Assembly (NCBI GenBank): GCA_026984355.1
Contig: JALSSG010000210.1
Span: 1 to 6,010 of the forward strand
Origin: Hydrogenothermaceae bacterium
Lineage (GTDB): Bacteria; Aquificota; Aquificia; Aquificales; Hydrogenothermaceae
Direction of reading: 5' to 3'
DNA length: 6,010 bases
This document shows positions 1 through 5,952 of this stretch, piece by piece. Both the position numbers and the translations under genes were made by a program. Positions within the stretch are counted from its first letter, which is position 1, and the number at the start of each line of letters is the position of its first letter. Under the pieces are notes generated by a model. It made no database searches. It worked only from the letters and a program-made list of their open reading frames with translations, and had not been told where the DNA came from.

Positions 1-798
1 GAAGAAGATACTATTTTAAGTGATGAATTAAATCATGCATCTATAATAGACGGCATAAGGCTTACAAAAGCAGAAAAATTTATATATAAACATCAAGATA
101 TAACGGATTTAGAAAACAAAATAAAAAATAGAAAAAACAAAGGCAGTATTTTTATAATTACTGACGGCGTTTTTAGTATGGAAGGTTCTATAGCTCCACT
201 TGATAAAATATATGATATTGCAAAAAAGTATAACGCTGTTCTTATAATAGATGACGCACATGCTACAGGTATACTGGGAGATGGAAAAGGTAGTTTATTT
301 CACTACGGTATAAAACCAGATGAGAATATTATACAGATGGGCACATTATCAAAAGCTATAGGAAGTTATGGCGCTTTTATCTGTGCTTCACAGGTAGTTA
401 TAGAATATTTAATCAACAAGATGAGAACAGCTATATTTACAACAGCACTTTCTCCTATACAAAATTTTATATCCCTTGAAAACCTAAAAATTATGATAAA
501 TCAGCCAGAAAGAAGAAAAGATGTTTTAAAAAAGGCAAAATATATAGCTGATAAGCTCAAAGAATATGGATTTGATATATCTTTTAAAGGAACTCCTATA
601 ATTCCTATAATAGTAAAAAATGAAAAAAAAGCACTAAAAATAAGAGATTTTTTACTTAAAAACAATATTTTTGTCCAGGCAATAAGACCACCTACTGTAC
701 CAGAAGGTACATCAAGACTTAGGATAACAGTTTCATATAAACATTCTAATGATGATATAGAAAGATTAATTAGTTTACTTATCAGTATCAAATCTTGA
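1..798 (+). CDS. bioF: 8-amino-7-oxononanoate synthase (KAPA synthase), 5'-truncated by window edge
   Basis: This pyridoxal-phosphate enzyme condenses pimeloyl-ACP (or -CoA) with L-alanine to 8-amino-7-oxononanoate, the first committed step of biotin ring assembly, in the cytosol. The frame is open from base 1 without a start, so about 265 C-terminal residues are present. Against E. coli BioF (384 residues) roughly 120 N-terminal residues lie outside the window. Seen in the fragment: the LNHAS motif with the PLP-stacking His at fragment residue 12, TDGVFSMEG (53-61), DDAH with the cofactor-contacting Asp84 and His87, and TLSKAIGS with the Schiff-base Lys at 118. The C-terminal IRPPTVPEGTSRLRIT is typical of BioF rather than of glycine C-acetyltransferase (Kbl), the closest alternative. 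The Met at 178 is internal and is not the start. The segment after the active-site His reads ATG, where Gly or Ser is more usual than Ala. The stop is TGA. The next gene, prfB, follows after 91 bases and has no link to biotin. Confidence 0.93.
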   Translation, partial: EEDTILSDELNHASIIDGIRLTKAEKFIYKHQDITDLENKIKNRKNKGSIFIITDGVFSMEGSIAPLDKIYDIAKKYNAVLIIDDAHATGILGDGKGSLFHYGIKPDENIIQMGTLSKAIGSYGAFICASQVVIEYLINKMRTAIFTTALSPIQNFISLENLKIMINQPERRKDVLKKAKYIADKLKEYGFDISFKGTPIIPIIVKNEKKALKIRDFLLKNNIFVQAIRPPTVPEGTSRLRITVSYKHSNDDIERLISLLISIKS

Positions 799-881
799 TT
801 TTTATGATATTTGCGATTATGCTTATTATCATAGTCAGCTAACTTTATATTTATATCTTTCTTGCAAAAAATTAAAACAAC

Positions 882-886
882 AAGGA
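882..886 (+). promoter_or_regulatory. Shine-Dalgarno of prfB, unusually close to the start
   Basis: AAGGA lies only three bases before the ATG at 890, tighter than the 5-9 bases seen for the other genes here. The prfB frame stays open upstream into the end of bioF, but it holds no ATG, GTG or TTG there. The next Met inside the protein would remove conserved helical-domain sequence. The ATG at 890 is therefore the only reasonable start, with a suboptimal ribosome site. Confidence 0.5.
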
Positions 887-889
887 AAA

Positions 890-2002
890 ATGATACAGGA
901 TTTTAGATTTAAGTTAGAAAAACTTGAAAATAAGTTTGAAAATATCAAAGAGATATTAAAGCCAGAAGAACTACAAAAAGAAATCCACCATTTAGACACT
1001 CAAATGGGTAAACCAGACTTTTGGGAAGACCCAAAAAAAGCCCAGACTATAGCGTCAAGAAGAAACTTTCTTGCTCAGAAATTAGAAAAGATACAGGATT
1101 TAGAAAAAAGATTAAATGATGCAAAAGAATTTATAGAATTGCTTGATATGGAATTTGACGAGGAAGCTCAAAAAGAACTCGAATTAGAAATAAATCAACT
1201 TGAAAAAGATATAGAACAGCTTGAGCTAAGCAGCCTACTTTCAGGAGAGTATGATGATAAAGACGCTATTGTAACTCTTCAGGCTGGTTCTGGTGGTGTA
1301 GAAGCATGTGATTGGACAGAGATGTTGCTTAGAATGTATTTAAGATGGGCTGAAAAAAACGGTTATCAAGTAGAAATGGTAGACTATCAGCCAGATGATG
1401 TGGCTGGAATAAAAAGTGCAACATTTATAGTAAAAGGACCATACGCATATGGATATTTAAAAGGTGAACAGGGAGTTCATAGACTCGTAAGGATTTCTCC
1501 TTTTGATGCTAACAAAAGAAGACATACTTCTTTTTCTGCAGTATCTGTTATACCAGATATTGGAGATGAAGTTAAAGTTGAAATAAAAGAAGAAGACTTA
1601 AGGATAGATACATTTAGGGCATCAGGGGCAGGCGGACAGCATGTAAATACTACAGATTCTGCTGTTAGAATTGTGCATATTCCTACAGGTATAACTGTAA
1701 CATGCCAAAGTGAAAGGTCTCAAATCCAGAACAGAGCAAAGGCTATGCAGATGCTAAAAGCAAAGTTATACCAATACGAACTAGAAAAACAAAAAGAAAA
1801 ACAAAAAGAACTTGAAGGAGAAAAGAAAGATATAACATGGGGAAGCCAGATAAGGTCTTACGTATTTCATCCATACCAGATGGTAAAAGACCTAAGAACA
1901 GGTTTTGAAACGGGAAACATTCAGGCAGTAATGGATGGAGAATTAAATGAATTTATAAACAGCTATCTAAAATGGAGTGCAAAATCAGAAGCAAAAAATT
2001 AA
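890..2002 (+). CDS. prfB: Peptide chain release factor 2 (RF2), uninterrupted frame
   Basis: Class I release factor that reads UGA and UAA in the ribosomal A site and triggers peptidyl-tRNA hydrolysis. The 370 residues match the usual length (365 in E. coli). In order: an N-terminal helical, coiled-coil-prone domain (about 1-115), the QAGSGGVEACDW segment (131-142), the stop-codon-reading tripeptide SPF at 203-205 (diagnostic of RF2; RF1 has PxT), and the catalytic GGQ loop in RASGAGGQHVN with GGQ at 248-250. The C-terminal WGSQIRSYV and KDLRTG segments are also typical. Residue 244 before the GGQ loop is Ala, the common state (E. coli K-12 has Thr). The N-terminus aligns at full length with E. 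coli RF2 in one frame: there is no in-frame UGA and no CUU-UGA slip site near codon 25. The autoregulatory +1 frameshift found in many bacterial prfB genes is therefore absent. Stop is TAA. Confidence 0.97.
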   Translation: MIQDFRFKLEKLENKFENIKEILKPEELQKEIHHLDTQMGKPDFWEDPKKAQTIASRRNFLAQKLEKIQDLEKRLNDAKEFIELLDMEFDEEAQKELELEINQLEKDIEQLELSSLLSGEYDDKDAIVTLQAGSGGVEACDWTEMLLRMYLRWAEKNGYQVEMVDYQPDDVAGIKSATFIVKGPYAYGYLKGEQGVHRLVRISPFDANKRRHTSFSAVSVIPDIGDEVKVEIKEEDLRIDTFRASGAGGQHVNTTDSAVRIVHIPTGITVTCQSERSQIQNRAKAMQMLKAKLYQYELEKQKEKQKELEGEKKDITWGSQIRSYVFHPYQMVKDLRTGFETGNIQAVMDGELNEFINSYLKWSAKSEAKN

Positions 2003-2020
2003 CAAAAAAAGAGGAATAAA

Positions 2021-2599
2021 ATGAAAACTACAATCTTATATGCCCATCCTAACCCAAAAAGTTTCAACCATGCTATTAAAGAAATAGTGGAAGAAAAATT
2101 AAAGGAAAAAAATATAGAATTTATAACAAGAGATTTGTATAGTATGAATTTTCAACCAGTTTTAAAAGCTGAAGATTTTATAGCCATAAAAAATGGAGAT
2201 TATTTACCAGATGTAAAACAAGAGCAAGAAATTATAAGAAATTCAGATATCTTAATAGTTATCCATCCAATATGGTGGTACTCAATGCCAGCTATTTTAA
2301 AAGGATATATTGACAGAGTTTTCTCTTATGGATTTGCTTATGGTGAAGTAGATGGACAGATAAAAGGCTTATTAACTGATAAAAAAGTGATAATATTTAA
2401 CACATTAGGAGAAAGCAAAGAAATATGTGAAGGTTCAGGAATATGCCAGTGTATAAAGAAAACTATCGATGGTACCTACGAATTTTGCGGTATAGAGGTT
2501 TTAGAACATAAATTTTTCTTTTCAGTTCCTTATGTATCTGACAAAGAAAGAAAGGAAATGTTAAAGGAAACAGAAGAAATCATAAATAAATACTTTTAA
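2021..2599 (+). CDS. NAD(P)H-dependent oxidoreductase, flavodoxin-2 (quinone reductase-like) family
   Basis: A predicted cytosolic flavoprotein of 192 residues, of the family that includes NAD(P)H:quinone reductases, MdaB and KefF. Such enzymes move two electrons from NAD(P)H through FMN or FAD to quinones or similar acceptors; the substrate here cannot be read from sequence. Seen: a first beta strand and flavin phosphate loop YAHPNPKSFN (7-16), and the family signature HPIWWYSMPAILKGYIDRV (82-100) that forms the flavin-side wall. The C-terminal part has the family's FCGI stretch (155-158). Four Cys lie at 136, 142, 144 and 156. The one in FCGI is common in relatives as I recall them, while the C-x5-C-x-C group at 136-144 looks unusual. 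The start is supported by GAGGA at 2011-2015, five bases before the ATG. It begins 18 bases after prfB, so co-transcription is likely, and it ends at the shared hairpin. No signal peptide. Confidence 0.9.
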   Translation: MKTTILYAHPNPKSFNHAIKEIVEEKLKEKNIEFITRDLYSMNFQPVLKAEDFIAIKNGDYLPDVKQEQEIIRNSDILIVIHPIWWYSMPAILKGYIDRVFSYGFAYGEVDGQIKGLLTDKKVIIFNTLGESKEICEGSGICQCIKKTIDGTYEFCGIEVLEHKFFFSVPYVSDKERKEMLKETEEIINKYF

Positions 2600-2618
2600 A
2601 AAGGCTCCCAAAGGAGCC
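2598..2618 (-). terminator. Rho-independent terminator shared by converging operons
   Basis: GGCTCC (2603-2608) and GGAGCC (2613-2618) form a perfect six-base-pair stem with a four-base loop. This is a GC-rich island in AT-rich surroundings, between two converging genes. Read on the - strand, the stem is followed directly by five T (A-run 2598-2602), a classic intrinsic terminator for the mscS-ompA-DUF481 operon. Read on the + strand, the tail is a weaker ATAATTTTAAT, so it may also end the prfB-flavoprotein transcript less efficiently. The A-run overlaps the stop codon of the flavoprotein gene. Confidence 0.85.
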
Positions 2619-2624
2619 ATAATT

Positions 2625-3347
2625 TTAATAGTCAATTATTAAAGAAGTTAAAAACGTAGTATCAGTCTTTTTTATATTTTCAGCTGGTGGGGTATTTTGA
2701 TAGGCTATTCTTAAACCTACACCAAGAGAAAAATGAGTGTTTATCTTTACCTGTAAAGATGTATCAGAGTTTACATAGAAAAGTTCCATATCACTTAAAC
2801 TTGTTTGATAGTTAAAATCTTCTTTAAATTTTAAATTATCTAATATTTGCCATACATAGTTTAAATCAATACTTGCTGTTGGATAATTATCAGAACCACC
2901 TTCTTCATATTTCTGATAAGCATAACCAATAGATGCCAGTCCCTTAAGGTAATGTTTTTTTGTTTTTAAAATATCATAGCCTACACCACCAAGCCATACA
3001 GTTCTATATTGAAAACCTGCAAATTTGTCATTTAACAAATCACCTTGAAGAAACCAGAACATTCTATCTGTTATAGTTCTATCCCATCTACCAAGTATAT
3101 ACCATCTACTTGCAGTTTCACTACCGTCAGATTTAGCATAAAGACCGCTAGCTTTTGCTGTAAACCTATTCTTCTCTACTGTCTTTGTTGCTTCTGCTTT
3201 TGCTGCAAATGTTTCTGCCTTAGAGTTTCCTGAAGTTTTTACATAAGAAAGCTCTGAATGAAATTTCCAGTCTTTTTTTCCTTCAGATGCTATAGCTATA
3301 CCACTTACAAGTGGCACTACCAAAGCTGAGAAAACCAACTTTTTCAT
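2625..3347 (-). CDS. DUF481 family outer-membrane beta-barrel protein
   Basis: A putative outer-membrane barrel of the DUF481 (YdiY-like) family, whose molecular role is not established. From the ATG it has 240 residues. An N-terminal signal peptide is clear: MKK, a hydrophobic core LVFSALVVPLVSGIAIA, and likely cleavage after the AIA at residues 18-20. The mature protein opens with the family hallmark ELSYVKTSGNSKAETFAAKA. It then shows alternating, aromatic-rich amphipathic strands (RWYILGRWDRTITDRMFWF, GGVGYDIL, LASIGYAYQ) and ends in LIIDY, a hydrophobic run with a terminal aromatic as expected for an outer-membrane barrel. There is no Cys. A TTG one codon upstream (3350-3348) gives a 241-residue alternative; ATG is preferred, although the strong Shine-Dalgarno is slightly better spaced for TTG. 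It is the last gene of the operon, 22 bases after the OmpA-like gene and just before the terminator. Confidence 0.87.
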   Translation of the reverse strand: MKKLVFSALVVPLVSGIAIASEGKKDWKFHSELSYVKTSGNSKAETFAAKAEATKTVEKNRFTAKASGLYAKSDGSETASRWYILGRWDRTITDRMFWFLQGDLLNDKFAGFQYRTVWLGGVGYDILKTKKHYLKGLASIGYAYQKYEEGGSDNYPTASIDLNYVWQILDNLKFKEDFNYQTSLSDMELFYVNSDTSLQVKINTHFSLGVGLRIAYQNTPPAENIKKTDTTFLTSLIIDY

Positions 3348-3357
3348 CAAAAGTACT

Positions 3358-3365
3358 ACCTCCTT
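3358..3365 (-). promoter_or_regulatory. Strong Shine-Dalgarno of the DUF481 gene
   Basis: AAGGAGGT on the - strand lies in the 22-base gap after the OmpA-like gene. The last G of GGAGG is 11 bases from the ATG and 8 bases from an overlapping upstream TTG, so the start codon choice is open by one residue. The near-perfect anti-16S match suggests high translation of the third operon gene independent of its neighbour. Confidence 0.7.
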
Positions 3366-3369
3366 TTAT

Positions 3370-4962
3370 TTATTTTATAGGTACTATAATAACTCTTCTG
3401 TTTTTAGCCCTACCTTCTGGTGTATCATTTGAAGCTATTGGTTTACTTTCTCCATATCCCTTAGCTATTATTCTATCTGGACTTATACCAAATTTTTCAA
3501 CAAGTATTTTCTTTACAGCTTCTGCTCTTTTTTGAGATAGTTTTAAATTGTATTCTGCAGAACCAAGACTATCTGTATGTCCTTGAATCTCAATTTTCAC
3601 ATCAGGGTTTTCCTTTAGATATTTTGCAAACTTTTCTATTTCTGGATAATATTCAGGTTTTATTTTTGCACTATCAAGGTCAAAGTGAATTTCTAATTTT
3701 GCTTCGACAAGACAACCTTTCTCATCAACTTTGGAACCTTCAGGTGTATATGGACACTGGTCTATATAATCAGGAACACCGTCGTTATCGCTGTCTAAAG
3801 CACATCCATTTTTATCTACAGCTACACCTTTAGGAGTGTTAGGGCATTTATCTAAGTAATCAGGTATACCATCATTATCTCTATCTAAAGGACAACCATT
3901 CTTATCTACCTCAATACCTTCTGCAGTATCAGGACATCTATCAAGGTAATCAGGAACTCCATCGTTATCCGAATCAACTGGGCAACCAGTTATATCCACA
4001 ATAACTCCTTTAGGAGTATCAGGACACTTATCTTTATAATCAGGAACACCATCTTTATCACTGTCTAAAGGACAGCCATTTTTATCTACACTAATACCAG
4101 GTTTAGTAGAAGGACATTTATCAAGATAATCAGGAACTCCATCTAAATCTTTGTCTTTTGGACAACCATATCTATCAACCTCTATACCTTCAGGAGTATC
4201 AGGACATCTATCTTTATAATCAAAAACTCCATCCTTATCTGTATCTAATGGACATCCAATGTTATTAACAGAAACTCCAGAAGGAGTATCAGGACACTTA
4301 TCTTTATAATCAGGCACTCCATCATTATCACTGTCTAATGGACAGCCTGAACTATCAACAGCTACACCTTTAGGTGTATTTGGACATTTATCTTTTTCAT
4401 CAATAACCCCATCATTGTCTGTATCTAGAGCCGTAGGTATTTCTTTTTTAGATAATCCAAAAGCATACCCTATACCTATAGTAGTAATCACATCATTCCT
4501 TCCTCTGAAAAGATAAAAATCTTTTATTGATATGTTAAAAGTCCAGTTCCTTTTAAAGAAATAAAGACCACCTAAAGCCCCATACAATCCCATAATATCT
4601 TTACTACCAAATCTACTACCTCCTAACCCAAGGGAAATGTATGGTAGAAATTTACTGCTTATTTGATAGTATTTTGAACCATAAACAGCAACATCATAAA
4701 AATCTTTATAACTAGTATTACTTAATCTTCTATTTTTTCCATAGCCTAAATATGCTCCAAACCCCCAGTAATCCTCTGTTATTCTATCTACTGATACACC
4801 ACCTGTAAATTTTTCCCTATCATAAACATTTCTATCTTCATCAAAAAAGTGGAAACCAATTTGTGGTGTAATTATTGTAATGTTCTTTACATTCTTAATT
4901 TCTGCATAAACACTACTTAATACAAAAGGTGAAATAAGTACTGTCATTAAGAGTTTTCTCAT
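3370..4962 (-). CDS. OmpA-family porin-like protein with eight TSP3 repeats and a peptidoglycan-binding domain
   Basis: A predicted outer-membrane protein of 530 residues that likely tethers the outer membrane to peptidoglycan. A signal peptide (1-20, ending SSVYA before EIK) is followed by an N-terminal beta-barrel region (about 21-170) with alternating aromatic strands, closing with IGIGYAFGL. Residues 179-418 are eight 30-residue thrombospondin type 3 repeats of the form DxDxDGVxDxxDxCPxTPxGxxVDxxGCP, expected to bind calcium through the Asp-rich loops. The C-terminus (about 422-530) is an OmpA-like domain. It carries GHTD (Asp464) and NLKLSQKRA (Arg479), spaced 15 residues apart exactly like the diaminopimelate-binding Asp271 and Arg286 of E. 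coli OmpA. It ends with the family's GYGESKP and GRAKNRRV motifs. All 16 Cys lie in the repeats. GGGAGG five to six bases before the ATG supports the start. It sits 19 bases after mscS. The architecture resembles OprF-type proteins; the general role is confident, pore function is not. Confidence 0.95.
   Translation of the reverse strand: MRKLLMTVLISPFVLSSVYAEIKNVKNITIITPQIGFHFFDEDRNVYDREKFTGGVSVDRITEDYWGFGAYLGYGKNRRLSNTSYKDFYDVAVYGSKYYQISSKFLPYISLGLGGSRFGSKDIMGLYGALGGLYFFKRNWTFNISIKDFYLFRGRNDVITTIGIGYAFGLSKKEIPTALDTDNDGVIDEKDKCPNTPKGVAVDSSGCPLDSDNDGVPDYKDKCPDTPSGVSVNNIGCPLDTDKDGVFDYKDRCPDTPEGIEVDRYGCPKDKDLDGVPDYLDKCPSTKPGISVDKNGCPLDSDKDGVPDYKDKCPDTPKGVIVDITGCPVDSDNDGVPDYLDRCPDTAEGIEVDKNGCPLDRDNDGIPDYLDKCPNTPKGVAVDKNGCALDSDNDGVPDYIDQCPYTPEGSKVDEKGCLVEAKLEIHFDLDSAKIKPEYYPEIEKFAKYLKENPDVKIEIQGHTDSLGSAEYNLKLSQKRAEAVKKILVEKFGISPDRIIAKGYGESKPIASNDTPEGRAKNRRVIIVPIK
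3709..4428 (-). repeat. Eight tandem 90-bp units encoding TSP3 calcium-binding repeats
   Basis: Eight in-frame units of exactly 90 bases with no length change run from 4428 down to 3709 and encode residues 179-418 of the OmpA-like protein. Every unit has two Cys 14 residues apart (CP...GC) and a DxDxDG-type acidic loop. Unit boundaries on the + strand, in transcription order, are 4339-4428, 4249-4338, 4159-4248, 4069-4158, 3979-4068, 3889-3978, 3799-3888 and 3709-3798. The codon before each first Cys follows a three-unit cycle: AAA, AAG, AGA, AAA, AAG, AGA, AAA, then CAG. This points to block duplication of three units. It is a protein-coding repeat, not a CRISPR array. Confidence 0.95.
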
Positions 4963-4981
4963 AGTATCCTCCCTATAAAAA

Positions 4982-5791
4982 TCAAGCTTCTTTTTTTAGA
5001 TGAACATCTAATTGCGGATAAGGTATAGATATGCCAGCTTCATCAAATCTTACTTTTATTTTTTCTAATAAATCAAAGTAAACAGGCCAGTAATCACTAC
5101 TTTTAACCCATGGTCTTACTACAAAATTAACACTACTATCTGCAAGCTCTGCAACAGCTACTGTTGGTGCAGGATCTTTTAGTATTCTTTCATCTTCATT
5201 TAAAATTTTCCATATTTCTTCTTTAACCTTCTTTAAATCATCTTCATAACCTACACCTATAGTAAGGTCTATTCTTCTTGTATCTTTTGCTGAATAATTA
5301 ACAATATTTCCACCAACAATATTAGAATTTGGAACATATATAAGTTTGTTATCACCTGTTCTAAGTTTTGTATTAAATACACCTATTTCCTCTACTACCC
5401 CAGATGTACCACCTGCTTCTATAAAATGACCTACTTCAAACGGTCTAAATATAAGTATCATAACACCTGCAGCAAAGTTAGATAAGTTGTCTTTTAATGC
5501 AAAACCAATAGCTAAAGTAGCAGCACCAAGAATTGCTATAAACGATGTCGTATCAATACCTATCGTTTGAAGTGTAATGATAAGAACTACAAATAGAAGA
5601 AGTATATATATCATATTTCCAAGAAACTTAACCAGCGTAACATCCCATTTTGCCTTTTCCATAAGTTTTCTTAACAGATTTGTCAGCTTTTTGGCGATAA
5701 AACGACCTACTATAAATACGACTATAGCTACAAGTATACGAACACCATATTCTGTTGCGTAGCTTATTATTGTGTTTAAAATGTTTTCCAT
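4982..5791 (-). CDS. mscS: Small-conductance mechanosensitive channel, MscS family
   Basis: An inner-membrane heptameric channel that opens under membrane tension and releases solutes on hypo-osmotic shock. The length of 269 residues is close to E. coli MscS (286). Three membrane helices are visible: about 17-37, 54-77 and the pore helix 83-117. The pore helix carries IAILGAATLAIGFALKDN then LSNFAAGVMILIFRPF, nearly collinear with E. coli TM3. The pore-sealing Leu105/Leu109 pair corresponds to Leu93/Phe97, and the Gln112-Gly113 kink to Lys100-Asp101. The cytoplasmic beta and alpha/beta domains include RTGDNKLIYVPNSNI (144-158), GNIVNYS, VNFVVRPWV and the C-terminal signature PYPQLDV (257-263). 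A run of five G (5799-5803) sits seven bases before the ATG as the ribosome site. This is the first gene of the three-gene envelope operon, and its control region is the AT-rich stretch to its right. Family membership is certain; equivalence to E. coli MscS as the main valve is likely. Confidence 0.95.
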   Translation of the reverse strand: MENILNTIISYATEYGVRILVAIVVFIVGRFIAKKLTNLLRKLMEKAKWDVTLVKFLGNMIYILLLFVVLIITLQTIGIDTTSFIAILGAATLAIGFALKDNLSNFAAGVMILIFRPFEVGHFIEAGGTSGVVEEIGVFNTKLRTGDNKLIYVPNSNIVGGNIVNYSAKDTRRIDLTIGVGYEDDLKKVKEEIWKILNEDERILKDPAPTVAVAELADSSVNFVVRPWVKSSDYWPVYFDLLEKIKVRFDEAGISIPYPQLDVHLKKEA

Positions 5792-5856
5792 GATAATACC
5801 CCCTTTAAATTAAATTTAAAAAAATTTTTTCAATTTTTGTTTATTATTTTCTATTA

Positions 5857-5884
5857 TTTTTAACTACTTACTAATTTTTGTAAA
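5857..5884 (-). promoter_or_regulatory. Weak candidate sigma-70 promoter for the mscS operon
   Basis: On the - strand, TTTACA (5884-5879, five of six consensus bases) is followed after 16 bases by TAAAAA (5862-5857, four of six). This would start transcription about 60 bases before mscS. The -35 would lie inside the 5878-5896 dyad. In DNA this AT-rich many such matches arise by chance, so the call is tentative. Confidence 0.25.
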
Positions 5885-5896
5885 AAATTTTTACAA
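5878..5896. promoter_or_regulatory. 19-base inverted repeat, candidate operator
   Basis: TTGTAAAAA and TTTTTACAA are perfect nine-base complements around a single central A. The rare G and C at both ends match each other in an otherwise A/T region, which makes chance pairing less trivial. The site lies between the divergent genes, 87 bases from the mscS start. It could bind a dimeric regulator. As RNA it would be a weak A-U hairpin without a proper loop, so a terminator is unlikely. Confidence 0.4.
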
Positions 5897-5952
5897 CTTT
5901 TTGTTTTATTTTTGTTATTTTTTGTATTTGTTTTTAATTTTAGTATCAATTT

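Noticed and set aside
501..791. Open frame on the - strand of about 96 codons opposite bioF
   Set aside because: It lies wholly antisense to well-conserved bioF coding sequence, has no ribosome site I can see, and its Ser/Leu/Phe-rich content is what a mirror of this AT-rich gene gives.
1..798. Glycine C-acetyltransferase (Kbl) or 5-aminolevulinate synthase as an alternative to BioF
   Set aside because: The C-terminal IRPPTVPEGTSRLRIT block is characteristic of BioF; Kbl and ALAS carry different sequence there.
803..833. Inverted repeat TATGATA...TATCATA in the bioF-prfB gap
   Set aside because: Seven A/T-dominated pairs with a 17-base loop and no T-run after it; too weak for a terminator.
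804..842. A 12-codon hydrophobic mini-ORF between bioF and prfB, possibly a leader peptide
   Set aside because: No Shine-Dalgarno precedes its ATG and no attenuator-like stem or run of regulatory codons follows; such short frames are expected by chance.
823..851. Possible prfB promoter TTATTA-17-TATATT
   Set aside because: The -35 matches only three of six bases and the background is so AT-rich that the -10 match is not informative.
3301..3314. Hairpin CCACTT-AC-AAGTGG at the start of the DUF481 gene
   Set aside because: It lies within the signal-peptide codons, has a two-base loop and no link to the ribosome site; it is probably a by-product of coding.
3045..3833. Three + strand open frames of 62-74 codons (3045-3233, 3311-3535, 3624-3833)
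   Set aside because: All lie antisense to the DUF481 and OmpA-like genes, including the repeat array; composition is skewed (Cys/Phe- or Gln/Leu-rich) and no family motif is visible.
3709..4428. Regular 90-base repeats that could suggest a CRISPR or other noncoding array
   Set aside because: The repeats are contiguous without unique spacers, stay in one reading frame and encode a classical TSP3 consensus.
5577..5762. + strand open frame of 61 codons inside mscS
   Set aside because: Antisense to the membrane-helix region of a confidently identified gene, with no ribosome site and no recognisable protein features.
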